Assembly (NCBI GenBank): GCA_947629545.1
Contig: CANREE010000001.1
Span: forward strand, 1 to 64,000
Direction of reading: 5' to 3'
Length of the DNA: 64,000 nucleotides
Source: an uncultured Lachnospiraceae bacterium
GTDB taxonomy: Bacteria; Bacillota; Clostridia; Lachnospirales; Lachnospiraceae
In this document: positions 7,924-17,614 of the stretch, piece after piece
Layout of the letters: the number at the start of each line of letters is the position of its first letter
Position numbering within the stretch: position 1 is the first letter of the stretch
The notes under the pieces: model-generated
Database searches by the model: none
The model's input: only the letters and a program-made list of their open reading frames with translations
What the model was told of the DNA's origin: nothing
Translations under genes and position numbers: made by a program

Positions 7924-9789
7924 ATGTACTATCCGGATGATGTTGTGGAGGAAGTGCGTTCCAGAAATGATATCGTGGACATTATCTCCGGGTATGTGAA
8001 GCTGCAGAAGAAAGGAAGCAGCTATTTCGGACTTTGTCCCTTCCATCATGAGAAATCGCCGTCGTTTTCCGTTTCGCCGAACAAGCAGATGTATTACTGC
8101 TTTGGCTGTGGCGCCGGTGGGAATGTGATCACTTTCCTGATGGAATATGAGAATTACAGCTTCCCGGAGGCGTTGAAGGCATTGGCGGACCGGGCCGGGA
8201 TCGAACTTCCGAAACAGGAAATGTCGAAGGAGGCCAGGGCGCAGGCGGATCTCAGGGCGACGCTTTTGGAGATCAATAAGCTGGCTGCCAATTATTTCCA
8301 TTACCAGTTAAAGCAGCCCCATGGACGGATAGGATACGAATATCTGACAGGACGTGGGCTGAGCGATGATACGATCCGGCATTTCGGGCTCGGTTATTCC
8401 AATAAGACCAGCGATGACCTGTACCGCTATCTGAAGGGCAGAGGCTACAGTGACAGTATTCTGAAGGAATCGGGACTTTTCACGATTTCCGAGAAGGGGA
8501 CGTGGGACAAGTTCTGGAACCGGGTCATGTTTCCGATCATGGATATCAATAACCGCGTCATCGGATTCGGCGGCCGCGTCATGGGGGACGGGGAGCCAAA
8601 GTATCTCAATTCTCCGGAGACGAAGTTGTTTGATAAGAGCCGGAATCTGTATGGCTTGAATTTTGCCAGGTCGTCGAGAGAGAAATATTTCCTGATCTGC
8701 GAGGGATACATGGACGTGATCGCCATGCACCAGGCGGGGTTTACGAACGCAGTGGCGTCGCTGGGGACGGCGTTTACTACTCAGCATGCATCGCTTCTGA
8801 AGCGTTATACCAGTCAGGTGATTCTGACCTACGACAGTGACGGCGCCGGAATCAAGGCTGCCCTGCGGGCGATTCCGATCCTGAAGGAAGTGGGGATCTC
8901 CTGCAAGGTGCTGAATATGAAGCCGCATAAAGACCCTGACGAATTCATCAAGAATCTGGGTGCAGACGCTTTCCGGGAGAGGATCGCGGAGGCGAAGAAC
9001 AGCTTTCTCTTCGAGATTGAGGTGATGAAGCAGGGGTATGATCTGGAGGATCCGGAGCAGAAGACGGATTTTTATACGGCGGTGGCGAAGAAGCTTCTGG
9101 AGTTTTCGGATGCCTTGGAACGGGACAACTATCTTCAGGCCGTCTGCCGGGAGCAGTTTATCAATTATCAGGATCTGAAACAGCTGGTGAGCCGGACGGC
9201 GGCGCGGCTCGGACCTGCCTGGGCTGAGACAGCACGGACGGCGGGACGGTATGGCGCAGCTTCCCTGACGGCAGGAGGGGCGGCTGTCCAGGGCGGATCA
9301 TACTATGATCCGAGAGGGGAGAAGGTAACGGACGGGACCGGGAGAAGGCCGGGAGCCGGGAGACGTGAGAAAGATGACGGCGCGAAGCAGTCCCAGAGAC
9401 TTCTGCTGACCTGGCTGATCGAGGAACCACGGCTGTTTGACAGGATCCGCGGTATCATTACGCCGGATGATTTCAGGGATGGTCTCTATCATCAGGTGGC
9501 GGAGATGGTGTTCGCGGGCCATGAAAACGGCAGTCTGTCGCCGGCAGCAATCCTGAATCATTTCATAGATGATGAGACGCAGTACAGGGAGGTGGCGGCG
9601 CTCTTCTCTGCCAGCTTAAAGGAACCGCTTGAAAGCGAACAGCAGAAGAAGGCGTTTGCGGAGACAGTGATAAAGGTGCGCAGGCACAGTCTGGATGAAG
9701 CCAGCAGGTCGGCCGCGGATATTGGCCAGCTTCAGGAGATTATCAAGGCGCAGAGCGCACTTAAGACCCTGCATATTTCCTTTGATTAG
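7924..9789 (+). CDS. dnaG: DNA primase DnaG
   Basis: Primase that makes RNA primers at the replication fork, 621 residues. The N-terminal CHC2 zinc finger is intact: Cys38, His41, Cys59 and Cys62 in GLCPFHHEKS and YYCFGCGAGG. The TOPRIM catalytic region follows with the acidic EGYMDVIAMHQAG and the YDSDGAG motif. A Gly/Arg-rich linker (about residues 440-490) leads to the C-terminal helicase-interacting domain. The start at 7924 is chosen for GGAAGGGGGTG upstream and because MYYPDDVVEEVRSRNDIVDII is the standard primase N-terminus; ATG 7903 lies within that ribosome site. It lies in tandem with rpoD, the conserved macromolecular-synthesis arrangement without rpsU. Confidence 0.97.
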   Translation: MYYPDDVVEEVRSRNDIVDIISGYVKLQKKGSSYFGLCPFHHEKSPSFSVSPNKQMYYCFGCGAGGNVITFLMEYENYSFPEALKALADRAGIELPKQEMSKEARAQADLRATLLEINKLAANYFHYQLKQPHGRIGYEYLTGRGLSDDTIRHFGLGYSNKTSDDLYRYLKGRGYSDSILKESGLFTISEKGTWDKFWNRVMFPIMDINNRVIGFGGRVMGDGEPKYLNSPETKLFDKSRNLYGLNFARSSREKYFLICEGYMDVIAMHQAGFTNAVASLGTAFTTQHASLLKRYTSQVILTYDSDGAGIKAALRAIPILKEVGISCKVLNMKPHKDPDEFIKNLGADAFRERIAEAKNSFLFEIEVMKQGYDLEDPEQKTDFYTAVAKKLLEFSDALERDNYLQAVCREQFINYQDLKQLVSRTAARLGPAWAETARTAGRYGAASLTAGGAAVQGGSYYDPRGEKVTDGTGRRPGAGRREKDDGAKQSQRLLLTWLIEEPRLFDRIRGIITPDDFRDGLYHQVAEMVFAGHENGSLSPAAILNHFIDDETQYREVAALFSASLKEPLESEQQKKAFAETVIKVRRHSLDEASRSAADIGQLQEIIKAQSALKTLHISFD

Positions 9790-9827
9790 GGCTACAATAT
9801 ATGCAGACTGCGGAAAGGTAGGACCGT

Positions 9828-10961
9828 ATGGACGAGAAAGGATTGGGATTTGAGGAAAAGCTGCAGCAGCTTCTGGCGGAGGCCAGGAAGAAGCGGAATA
9901 CCCTGGACAGTCAGGAGGTCGAGGCTTTTTTTGCCGGAGACGACCTGGATTCGGATAAGTGGGATGCAGTCTATGATTTTCTGGACTCGAATCAGGTAGA
10001 TGTCATCCATATGGGCGGGGGAGATGATCTGGATCTTGATATGGATCTGTTCCTTGATGAAGAGATGGATCTGGACAGTGAGGAAGAGATCGATCTGGAG
10101 AAAATTGACCTGTCCGTGCCGGAGGGAGTGGGGATCGAGGATCCCGTCCGGATGTATCTGAAGGATATCGGCAAGATTCCGCTTCTTACGGCAGAAGAAG
10201 AGATCGAGATCGCCAAGCGGATTGAACTGGGGGACGAGAGTGCGAAGAAACGGCTGGCGGAAGCCAACCTTCGGCTGGTAGTGAGCATCGCAAAGCGTTA
10301 TGTAGGGCGCGGTATGCAGTTCCTTGATCTGATTCAGGAGGGGAATCTGGGACTGATCAAGGCCGTGGATAAGTTTGACTATACCAAGGGATATAAATTC
10401 AGCACTTATGCCACCTGGTGGATCCGGCAGGCCATTACGCGGGCCATTGCCGACCAGGCGAGGACGATCCGCATTCCGGTTCATATGGTGGAGACCATCA
10501 ACCGTCTGATCCGCACTTCCAGACAGCTTCTGCAGGAGCTGGGGCGCGAGCCGTCCCCGGAAGAAATTGCGGCGCAGATGGAGATGCCGGTGGACCGTGT
10601 GCGGGAGATCATGAAGATTTCTCAGGAGCCGGTGTCGTTAGAAACGCCGATTGGAGAGGAAGAGGACAGCCATTTGGGCGATTTCCTTCCGGATGAACAT
10701 GTGGCTGTGCCTGTGGATGCAGCAACCTATACATTGCTGCATGAGCAGCTGTTGGAAGTACTGGAGACTCTGACTGACAGGGAACAGAAAGTGTTAAAGC
10801 TCCGTTTTGGGCTGGACGACGGCCGGCCGAGGACGCTGGAAGAGGTCGGACGGGAGTTTAACGTGACAAGAGAGCGAATCCGTCAGATCGAGGCGAAGGC
10901 GCTGCGGAAGCTGCGTCATCCCAGCAGAAGCAAGAAACTGAAGGATTATTTGGACGAGTAG
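9828..10961 (+). CDS. rpoD: RNA polymerase primary sigma factor SigA/RpoD
   Basis: Vegetative sigma-70 factor, 377 residues, the usual Gram-positive length. Region 1.1 is short and very acidic ([22 protein letters not shown]). Region 1.2 starts at [16 protein letters not shown]. Region 2 carries the rpoD box ([20 protein letters not shown] and [15 protein letters not shown]). Region 3 follows, then region 4 with the helix-turn-helix [32 protein letters not shown] lies before the start, 38 bases after dnaG. The consensus TTGACA/TATAAT elements noted elsewhere in this window are what this factor should read. Confidence 0.98.
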   Translation: MDEKGLGFEEKLQQLLAEARKKRNTLDSQEVEAFFAGDDLDSDKWDAVYDFLDSNQVDVIHMGGGDDLDLDMDLFLDEEMDLDSEEEIDLEKIDLSVPEGVGIEDPVRMYLKDIGKIPLLTAEEEIEIAKRIELGDESAKKRLAEANLRLVVSIAKRYVGRGMQFLDLIQEGNLGLIKAVDKFDYTKGYKFSTYATWWIRQAITRAIADQARTIRIPVHMVETINRLIRTSRQLLQELGREPSPEEIAAQMEMPVDRVREIMKISQEPVSLETPIGEEEDSHLGDFLPDEHVAVPVDAATYTLLHEQLLEVLETLTDREQKVLKLRFGLDDGRPRTLEEVGREFNVTRERIRQIEAKALRKLRHPSRSKKLKDYLDE

Positions 10962-11039
10962 GAAGACGGCGCGCATTGCGGCGCGGGAGATGCCGGGATT
11001 GCCACTGCCGGCGTCATGCAGGGGAAGGACAGATCGCGG

Positions 11040-11735
11040 ATGGACGTAAGGCTCTCGGAGAGGCTGGAGACAGTGGTTTCCTTTGTGATTCCCGGCAGCA
11101 GCGTAGCCGATGTGGGGACGGATCACGGCTATGTGCCGATCGCGCTTGTGCGGCGGGGGCTTGCAAAACATGTGCTGGCGATGGATCTGCGGGAAGGACC
11201 GCTGGCCCGCGCCAGGGAGCACATGAAACGATGTGGCCTTGACGGGCAGATCGAGCTTCGTTTAAGCGATGGCGTTTCCGCTCTTGCGGCAGGGGAGGCA
11301 GACACGGTAATCGCCGCCGGTATGGGTGGGGAGCTGATTATGCGTATCCTGCAGGATGGGAGGAGGCTGTGGGATACAGTTGCGCATTGGATCCTGTCGC
11401 CGCAGTCGGAGTGGGAGAAGGTCCGTGTGTACCTGCAGGAGAATGGATTTGCGATTATCGACGAGAAGATGCTTGCAGAAGACGGCAAGTATTATGTGGT
11501 GATGGATGTGATGCGCGGGGAGATGGAGCCGCTTGGCATGGCGCAGGCCGTCTACGGTCCGTGTCTGATCCGCAGGCGCGATCCGGTGCTTTTGGAATTC
11601 CTGAAAAGGGAGGAGCATGTACTCTCACAGATCCTATCGGGACTTGCGGGCCAGACGGGGAAGGGTGCTTCGGCGCGAAGGCTGGCGCTTGCGGAAAGGC
11701 TGGCGTGTGTGCGCCGGCTCCTCGGAGAGTGGTAA
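11040..11735 (+). CDS. trmK: tRNA (adenine22-N1)-methyltransferase TrmK
   Basis: SAM-dependent methyltransferase that makes m1A22 in tRNA (B. subtilis YqfN/TrmK family), 231 residues from this start. The SAM site is VADVGTDHGYVPIALVRRG near residue 25, followed by AMDLREGPLARAREH and the catalytic-region AAGMGGELIMRIL; a coiled C-terminal region follows. AGGGGAAGGA lies about 11 bases before ATG 11040; ATG 11016, eight codons earlier, overlaps that site and is less likely. The order rpoD, trmK, nif3-like is the conserved Firmicutes arrangement and supports the assignment. Confidence 0.9.
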   Translation: MDVRLSERLETVVSFVIPGSSVADVGTDHGYVPIALVRRGLAKHVLAMDLREGPLARAREHMKRCGLDGQIELRLSDGVSALAAGEADTVIAAGMGGELIMRILQDGRRLWDTVAHWILSPQSEWEKVRVYLQENGFAIIDEKMLAEDGKYYVVMDVMRGEMEPLGMAQAVYGPCLIRRRDPVLLEFLKREEHVLSQILSGLAGQTGKGASARRLALAERLACVRRLLGEW

Positions 11736-11777
11736 GCGGGAAGGCGGATGCGCGGTATACATGAGGGAGGAAGGACG

Positions 11778-12575
11778 ATGAGATGCAGTGAGTGGATTGC
11801 GGAACTGAATAAACTGGCGCCGGAGGAATATGCCTGCGACTGGGATAATCCGGGCCTTCTTGCCGGACAGTCGGATAAGGAGATCGGTAAAGTCCTGATA
11901 GCGCTGGACGCCACGGATGAGGTGGTGGAACAGGCGGTTAAGGGGAAGGCGGATCTTCTGCTGACACACCACCCATTGATTTTTGCGCCGGTGAGGCATG
12001 TGAATGATAGTGATTTTATCGGCAGAAGGCTCCTGAAGCTGATTCGAAATGAGATTTGCTGCTATGCGATGCACACGAATTTTGACGCGGCTCCCGGCTG
12101 CATGGCGGATCTGGCGGCCGGAAGGCTTCATCTGCTGGACGCGCAGCCGCTGGAAGTGATGGGGGAGGCGGATGGAACGCCTTACGGCATTGGCAGGGCG
12201 GGGATTCTTCTGGAAGCGGTAAGCCTCAGAGAACTGGCGGAACAGGTGAAGGAGGCTTTTGGCCTGCCCTGTGTGGCCGTTTACGGAGCGGCCCGGACAA
12301 GGGATCTCATCCGGCGTGCGGCAATCTGTCCCGGTTCCGGAAAGGGAATGGCGGCGGCTGCGAAGAAGGCGGGCGCTCAGGTACTGATCACAGGGGACAT
12401 TGGCCATCATGACGGTATCGACGCGGCGGCGGACGGCGTAGCGGTCATTGATGCCGGACACTACGGACTGGAACATATTTTTATTGATTTTATGGCAGAA
12501 TACTGCCGGGAAAAGATCGACAGAGGAGCGGTGATCGAGAAGGCGCCGCCGGCATTCCCGGCAGAGATCTGGTAG
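11778..12575 (+). CDS. Nif3-like dinuclear metal centre protein (YqfO family)
   Basis: Member of the NIF3/YqfO family, 265 residues, without the long central insert seen in B. subtilis YqfO. Metal ligands expected for the dinuclear site are in DLLLTHHPLIFAP near residue 62, AMHTNFD near 98, and GDIGHHDGIDAA plus VIDAGHYGLEH near 215-235. The molecular function of the family remains uncertain; GTP cyclohydrolase-like and metal-chaperone roles have been suggested. GGGAGGAAGGACG precedes ATG 11778, which fixes the start; ATG 11748 in frame would bury that ribosome site. It follows trmK by about 40 bases and probably shares its transcript. Confidence 0.88.
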   Translation: MRCSEWIAELNKLAPEEYACDWDNPGLLAGQSDKEIGKVLIALDATDEVVEQAVKGKADLLLTHHPLIFAPVRHVNDSDFIGRRLLKLIRNEICCYAMHTNFDAAPGCMADLAAGRLHLLDAQPLEVMGEADGTPYGIGRAGILLEAVSLRELAEQVKEAFGLPCVAVYGAARTRDLIRRAAICPGSGKGMAAAAKKAGAQVLITGDIGHHDGIDAAADGVAVIDAGHYGLEHIFIDFMAEYCREKIDRGAVIEKAPPAFPAEIW

Positions 12576-12592
12576 GAAGGGACGGATAAGAC

Positions 12593-14248
12593 GTGGTAAA
12601 GGTATGGATCGAAGAAGAGGAGAAAGCCTATGAGGCAGGGACGCGGCTTTATGAGATCACAGGAGAATTCCAGCCGCGGTATCCTTATGACATTATTCTG
12701 GCGTCTGTGGACGGCAAGCTGACGGAATTACATAAGAAAGTCAGGGACGGGAGTCATATCCGTTTTCTGACCACGGCGGAGAAACCGGGGATGCAGACAT
12801 ACCAGAGAAGCGCCACGCTGATCATGCTGAAGGCATTCCATGAAGTGGTGGGGACAGAGCGGATCCGAAAGCTGGCCGTGGATTTTTCCGTTGGAAAGGG
12901 ATTTTTTGTGGATGCCCGCGGAGACTTTACGATCACGGATGAGCTTTTGGATCGGATAAAGGCAAAGATGCAGGAATATGTGGATCGGAAGATTCCGATC
13001 ATGAAGAGGAGCGTGAATACCCGGGAGGCTGTCGAACTGTTTGAGAAATACGGAATGTATGACAAGGCCCGCCTTTTTTCTTATCGGAGGGTATCTCGGG
13101 TGAACCTCTACAGTCTGGACGGCTTCGAGGACTATTTCTACGGTTATATGGCGCAGAACACCGGATATATCCGGTACTTTGGTCTGATACCTTATGAATA
13201 CGGTTTTGTCCTGATGCTGCCGACGGTGTCGGATCCTGCGTCGATCCCGGAATTTGTCCCCAGCAGGAAGCTGTTTGAGGTGTTTAAGGAGTCGGCCGAG
13301 TGGGGCGAGAAGATGGAGATCACAGACGTTGGCGCCTTAAATGAGAAGATCTGCGGGGGCGGCGGCAACGAGCTGATCCTGATTCAGGAAGCGCTTCAGG
13401 AGAAGCGTATCGGTCAGATTGCGGAGATGATCGCTACGCAGCCGGAAAAGAAATTTGTCATGATCGCCGGACCTTCCTCATCGGGCAAGACTACATTTTC
13501 ACACAGGCTTTCGATCCAGCTCCGTGCGCTTGGATTAAAGCCGCATCCGGTTGCGGTGGATAATTATTTTGTGAATCGGGTGGACAGCCCCCGGGACGAA
13601 GACGGCAATTATAATTTCGAAAGTCTGGGAAGTCTGGATGTGAAGCAGTTTAATGCGGATATGCTGCGGCTTCTGGATGGCGAGACCGTGGAGATGCCCA
13701 GATATAATTTCGTGACCGGCGAGCGGGAGTATAAGGGAGATTTTCTGACGCTTGGGCCGGAGGATATTCTGGTCATTGAAGGGATCCACTGCTTAAACGA
13801 CCAGCTGTCTTACAGTCTGCCGAAGGAGAGCAAGTTCAGGATCTATATCAGTGCGCTGACGCAGTTAAATATCGACGAGCATAACCGGATCCCCACGACG
13901 GACGGGAGGCTTTTGCGCCGCATGGTGCGGGACGCAAAGACCCGGGGGATCACGGCGCGGGAAACGATCGCGCGGTGGCCGTCGGTGCGCCGCGGCGAGG
14001 AGGAGAATATTTTCCCGTTTCAGGAGGAAGCGGACGTAATGTTTAATTCCGTTCTGGTCTACGAGCTGGCAGTGCTGAAGCAGTACGCGGAACCGCTGCT
14101 GTTCCAGATCCCGACAGACTGCGAGGAGTATGCGGAGGCCAAACGTCTGTTGAAATTCCTCGATTATTTTCTGGGAATCGACAGCGAGTTCATTCCGCAT
14201 AATTCCATCGTCAGGGAATTCATCGGCGGAAGCTGTTTCCCGGTGTAG
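12593..14248 (+). CDS. TGS-domain uridine kinase-like nucleoside kinase
   Basis: 551 residues. The N-terminus (1-65, WIEEEEKAYEAGTRLYEIT) resembles a ubiquitin-like/TGS module. It is followed by a region like the threonyl-tRNA synthetase editing-side domain. From residue about 290 there is a P-loop kinase: VMIAGPSSSGKTTFSHRLS, then VAVDNYFVNR and ILVIEGIHCLND, the layout of uridine kinase and phosphoribulokinase relatives. Proteins of this composite type are common in clostridia and annotated as nucleoside kinases; the substrate is not established. The start is GTG 12593 with AGGAAGGGA upstream, 17 bases after the Nif3-like gene. No terminator is seen before rnpB. Confidence 0.8.
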   Translation: MVKVWIEEEEKAYEAGTRLYEITGEFQPRYPYDIILASVDGKLTELHKKVRDGSHIRFLTTAEKPGMQTYQRSATLIMLKAFHEVVGTERIRKLAVDFSVGKGFFVDARGDFTITDELLDRIKAKMQEYVDRKIPIMKRSVNTREAVELFEKYGMYDKARLFSYRRVSRVNLYSLDGFEDYFYGYMAQNTGYIRYFGLIPYEYGFVLMLPTVSDPASIPEFVPSRKLFEVFKESAEWGEKMEITDVGALNEKICGGGGNELILIQEALQEKRIGQIAEMIATQPEKKFVMIAGPSSSGKTTFSHRLSIQLRALGLKPHPVAVDNYFVNRVDSPRDEDGNYNFESLGSLDVKQFNADMLRLLDGETVEMPRYNFVTGEREYKGDFLTLGPEDILVIEGIHCLNDQLSYSLPKESKFRIYISALTQLNIDEHNRIPTTDGRLLRRMVRDAKTRGITARETIARWPSVRRGEEENIFPFQEEADVMFNSVLVYELAVLKQYAEPLLFQIPTDCEEYAEAKRLLKFLDYFLGIDSEFIPHNSIVREFIGGSCFPV

Positions 14249-14350
14249 GCAGGGCGCCGGAGGGTTTCGCGCCGGCTTATCAGAAAAACGTAAGAATAAA
14301 TCAGTAAAAATAAATAGGAAAAATGATATACATATGCTATACTAAGAACA

Positions 14351-14694
14351 TGAGCAAGACAGGTGATCGCTGCCGTGTATGCCGAAAGGCTGCGGGAGAG
14401 GAAAGTCCGGGCTTCATAGGGCAGGATACCAGATAACGTCTGGCGGAGGTGACTCCAGAGACAGTGCAACAGAAATATACCGCCGGCTTAGGCCGGTAAG
14501 GGTGGAAGGGCAGTGTAAGAGACTACCGCCCGGGTGGTAACATCCGGGGCATATGTAAACCTTATCCGAAGCAAGACCGAACAGAAAGCATAAGGCGGCC
14601 CGTCTGCTTTCGGGTAGGTCGCTTGAGCCTGACGGTGACGTCAGGCCTAGATAGATGATCACCCACGACATAACCCGGCTTATCGTCTTGCTCA
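14351..14694 (+). ncRNA. rnpB: RNase P RNA, bacterial class A
   Basis: Catalytic RNA that removes 5' leaders from pre-tRNAs. The ends pair over ten bases (TGAGCAAGAC at 14351 with GTCTTGCTCA at 14685-14694), forming P1. The conserved core elements appear in order: GAGGAAAGTCCGGGCT near 14397, ACAGAAA near 14469 and 14580, GGGTAAGG-type and GGTAA loops, and AGATAGATGATC near 14649 close to the 3' end. A -10-like TATACT at 14338-14343 lies just upstream, which puts the transcription start near the P1 helix. I see no strong U-tract terminator immediately after P1. Confidence 0.95.
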
Positions 14695-14746
14695 TTTCCC
14701 AATCATTAATCTGCGGTCAGGGAGCCGCGGCGGAAAGGAGATTATT

Positions 14747-15955
14747 ATGAAAATGAAACGGCTGATGGCAGTTCTTATGGCCTGTATCCTTTGTATGGCG
14801 GTGAAGATGCCCGCCTCGGCGGCCGGCAGGGTAGCCGCTGTGTATCTGTCCCTTGTTTCAGATGACGACTACTATGACCTGACGCCGGGGACCAGTGCTG
14901 ACGGCATGATACCGTCTGAGACGGACGATGATTATTATATCTTCAGTTACGATGTTTCTTATCTGAATTCCGGCGTTATTGCCTATACGCTGGATATACA
15001 GGCGTCCTCAGGCTGCAGCTTCGACGAGAATACGATGGTGTCCGTCTACGGCGCCTATGATGTTTCGGTTTCGCTGCGGACCCTGACCCATCTGCGGGTG
15101 ACGGCTCGGATGTATCCGCTTCAGGTGCTGGCAGAGACGAGACCTGTGATCGACGTTGGTGCGAAGAATGCGACCTGGGCTCCTGTGGACGGCGCAAAAT
15201 CATATTCGGTGATTATCTGTTATATGGATAACCGCGGATATACCCATCGCGTGACAAAAAGCGTAAAGGGAACTTCCGTCGACCTTTCCAATTATGTGGG
15301 CCGTTATGAGGAAGTGGACGTGGCGGTCAGGCCTGAGAAGGGTACAGGAACGAGAAGCAGATATGTGGCAGTGCCGAATTATGTCAGTGCCTATGGAACC
15401 CTGTATGATGAGGACTATTATATGGATTCCTATGAATTTAATCTTCCCACAGCTACTTATGGTTCCGTTTCCGGCGGCACATACGTCCAGAATCCGTATA
15501 ATTCCGGCGTGGTATCCGGCAACCCATTGCCTTCCGGCCCGCTGGGAAGCCAGACAGGCGGAACGGCTAATTCTACGTCGGGCGGCGGCCCGTTAGGCGT
15601 CGGAAGCAGTCCGGCGGTATCCGCAGGCAGCTGGATGGGCAGCGGCGATCTCTGGTATTATGTGAGAAATGGCTCACCTGTCACCGGCTGGCTGTCGCTT
15701 ACATCGGATGAATGGTATTATATGGATCCTGCTACCGGCTATATGAAAGCGGGCTGGTTTAGTGACGGCACGTCGGTTTATCTGCTGAATCCGAATCATG
15801 ACGGCACCTATGGGAAGATGCTGACCGGATACCAGACCGTAAGCGGGCTGACATACTATTTTAATGAACTGCACGACGGGACATACGGTGCCATGTACCG
15901 CAGCCGCTATACGCCTCAGGGCCGTTGGGCGGATGAGAATGGAATTGTCCATTGA
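14747..15955 (+). CDS. secreted protein with cell-wall-binding repeats
   Basis: 402 residues with a signal peptide at 1-26 (MKMKRLMAVLMACILCMAVK, ending ASA-A). The body (about 27-230) has acidic, Tyr-rich beta-type sequence with DDDYYDLTP and a repeated VKSV...R pattern. A Gly/Ser/Pro linker (about 240-290) leads to choline-binding-type repeats: WYYVRNGSPVTGWLSL, WYYMDPATGYMKAGWF and TYYFNELHDGTYGAMY, the usual aromatic-Gly wall-binding modules. It is probably attached non-covalently to the envelope. A strong GGAAAGGAG site precedes ATG 14747. No catalytic domain is recognisable. Confidence 0.8.
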   Translation: MKMKRLMAVLMACILCMAVKMPASAAGRVAAVYLSLVSDDDYYDLTPGTSADGMIPSETDDDYYIFSYDVSYLNSGVIAYTLDIQASSGCSFDENTMVSVYGAYDVSVSLRTLTHLRVTARMYPLQVLAETRPVIDVGAKNATWAPVDGAKSYSVIICYMDNRGYTHRVTKSVKGTSVDLSNYVGRYEEVDVAVRPEKGTGTRSRYVAVPNYVSAYGTLYDEDYYMDSYEFNLPTATYGSVSGGTYVQNPYNSGVVSGNPLPSGPLGSQTGGTANSTSGGGPLGVGSSPAVSAGSWMGSGDLWYYVRNGSPVTGWLSLTSDEWYYMDPATGYMKAGWFSDGTSVYLLNPNHDGTYGKMLTGYQTVSGLTYYFNELHDGTYGAMYRSRYTPQGRWADENGIVH

Positions 15956-16012
15956 TACATGACCTGGTTGAGGCGTCTTTGGCTGAAAGACCAAAGAACA
16001 GAAAGGCATAAG

Positions 16013-16052
16013 GATACCCCGGAAGCTTCGTCAAAGGAGCCGCCGGGGTATC
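16013..16052. terminator. GC-rich stem-loop between convergent genes
   Basis: GATACCCCGG (16013-16022) pairs perfectly with CCGGGGTATC (16043-16052), 20-base loop. It separates the wall-binding protein gene from pyrI, which converges on it. The U-rich tail is weak in both directions, so its strength as a terminator is uncertain. Confidence 0.5.
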
Positions 16053-16067
16053 TTGCATTGTCACCAT

Positions 16068-16493
16068 TTACTTTCCATATTTTTCATCGCAGTAGAGACA
16101 GCGGTAGGTCTCCGTCTTCGCATCCGACAGATAGAAGATGTCGGGCAGCTCCTGTTCGATCGAGGTAATGCAGCGGGGATTCTTGCAGTGGATCACATTG
16201 GTGATTTTCTTCGGAAGCTTCAGCCGCTTTTTCTCTACGATCTTATCGTCGCGGATAATGTTCACGGTAATATTATGGTCAATGTATCCCAGAACCTCCA
16301 GATTCAGGTTTTCCATGGGACCTTCGATCTTAATGATATCTTTACGCCCCATCTTATTGCTGCGGGCGTTTTTGATGATGGCGACCTGACATTCCAGCTT
16401 GTCCAATCCCAGATGATAGTAGATTTCAAGGCTTCTCCCGGCCTGAATGTGATCCAGAACAATGCCCTCGTTTAATCCGCTGATATTCAGCAT
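16068..16493 (-). CDS. pyrI: aspartate carbamoyltransferase regulatory chain
   Basis: Allosteric zinc subunit of aspartate transcarbamoylase, 141 residues. The N-terminal nucleotide-binding domain is present, and the four zinc ligands that contact the catalytic chain are intact: Cys103 and Cys108 (HCKNPRC), Cys132 and Cys135 (RCLYC). It overlaps the end of pyrB by 7 bases, consistent with translational coupling and equal stoichiometry. Its presence implies CTP/ATP control of the enzyme in the E. coli manner, unlike the B. subtilis enzyme, which lacks this chain. Confidence 0.95.
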   Translation of the reverse strand: MLNISGLNEGIVLDHIQAGRSLEIYYHLGLDKLECQVAIIKNARSNKMGRKDIIKIEGPMENLNLEVLGYIDHNITVNIIRDDKIVEKKRLKLPKKITNVIHCKNPRCITSIEQELPDIFYLSDAKTETYRCLYCDEKYGK

Positions 16494-17410
16494 GGCTTTT
16501 CCACCTCCAGTAAAGTCATAATCAGTGCCATCCGCACATACACTCCGTATTGGACCTGTTTAAAATAGGCGGCCCGGGGATCTTTGTCCACTTCCACGGA
16601 AATTTCATTGACACGTGGCAGGGGATGCAGGACAAACATATCGTCCTTTGCCAGCTTCATTTTGGTCCGGTCAAGAATATAGGAATCTTTCAACCGGATA
16701 TAGTCTTCTTCATTAAAGAAACGTTCCCTCTGTACACGGGTCATGTAGAGGATATCCAGTTCCGGCATGGCCTCGTCCAGATTCCAGACCTCCTTGTATT
16801 CGATTCCGTTGGCATCCAGCACGTCCTTTCGGATATAACCGGGAACACGCAGTTCCGGCGGTGAGATCAGGATGAATTTGATGCCGGAATAGCGGACAAG
16901 GGCGTTGATCAGTGAGTGGACCGTGCGGCCGAACTTCAAATCGCCGCAGAGACCAACGGTCATGTGGTCCAGCCGTCCTTTCAGGGAGCGGATGGTCATC
17001 AGGTCTGTAAGCGTCTGGGTCGGATGCTGATGGCCGCCGTCGCCGGCGTTGATGACCGGGATCGAGGAGTTGTTTGCCGCCACCAGAGGCGCGCCTTCTT
17101 TGGGATGACGCATGGCGCAGATGTCAGCGTAGCAGGAAATGATGCGGATCGTATCGGCCACGCTTTCTCCTTTCGCCGCGGAACTTGAATCGGCAGAAGA
17201 AAAGCCAAGGACACTTCCGCCCAGGGATAACATGGCGGATTCGAAACTCAGGCGAGTTCTGGTGCTTGGCTCATAGAATAATGTGGCTATTTTTTTGCCC
17301 TCGCAGACATGGGCGTATTTGGGAAGATTATGCTCAATATCGACAGCGAGGTCGAGCAGCCGGTCAATCTCCTCGACGGAGAAATCCAGCGGGTTAAGAA
17401 GGTGTCTCAT
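16487..17410 (-). CDS. pyrB: aspartate carbamoyltransferase catalytic chain
   Basis: Catalyses carbamoyl phosphate plus aspartate to N-carbamoylaspartate, the first committed step of pyrimidine synthesis; 307 residues, the normal length. The carbamoyl phosphate site [17 protein letters not shown] is intact near residue 50, and HPTQTLTDL near 133 and [10 protein letters not shown] near 262 are also conserved. GGAGAAACGT precedes the start. Only pyrB and pyrI are here; the rest of the pyrimidine pathway is elsewhere. No pyrR-type leader or attenuator is obvious in the roughly 200 bases upstream, which it shares with the divergent ABC operon. Confidence 0.97.
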   Translation of the reverse strand: MRHLLNPLDFSVEEIDRLLDLAVDIEHNLPKYAHVCEGKKIATLFYEPSTRTRLSFESAMLSLGGSVLGFSSADSSSAAKGESVADTIRIISCYADICAMRHPKEGAPLVAANNSSIPVINAGDGGHQHPTQTLTDLMTIRSLKGRLDHMTVGLCGDLKFGRTVHSLINALVRYSGIKFILISPPELRVPGYIRKDVLDANGIEYKEVWNLDEAMPELDILYMTRVQRERFFNEEDYIRLKDSYILDRTKMKLAKDDMFVLHPLPRVNEISVEVDKDPRAAYFKQVQYGVYVRMALIMTLLEVEKPC

Positions 17411-17448
17411 ACGTTTCTCCTTTGGCTCAGATATAATTACCGTTCCTT

Positions 17449-17477
17449 ATTATAGCGGATTTCCCGACGGATTTCTA
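17449..17477 (-). promoter_or_regulatory. probable pyrB promoter
   Basis: On the minus strand TATAAT (17454-17449) has a weak TAGAAA -35 (17477-17472) with a 17-base spacer, about 40 bases before the pyrB start. Confidence 0.5.
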
Positions 17478-17614
17478 CACCTTTTTGGAAAAGATCAGGC
17501 AAAAAAGCGGTGTTTAAGGAAATCGTAATAAACATTAAGAATATAACTATAGGAAAAAAAACGAAGGCAATGTAAACTGTTATATTAGAAAATTCTCGGG
17601 AGCGGAGGCATATT

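Noticed and set aside
6916-8301. 461-codon minus-strand ORF opposite dgt and dnaG
   Set aside because: Shadow frame of two conserved genes in GC-rich DNA; low-complexity translation without motifs.
14164-14695. Minus-strand ORFs over rnpB
   Set aside because: The sequence is the RNase P RNA, with P1 pairing and conserved core in the plus direction.
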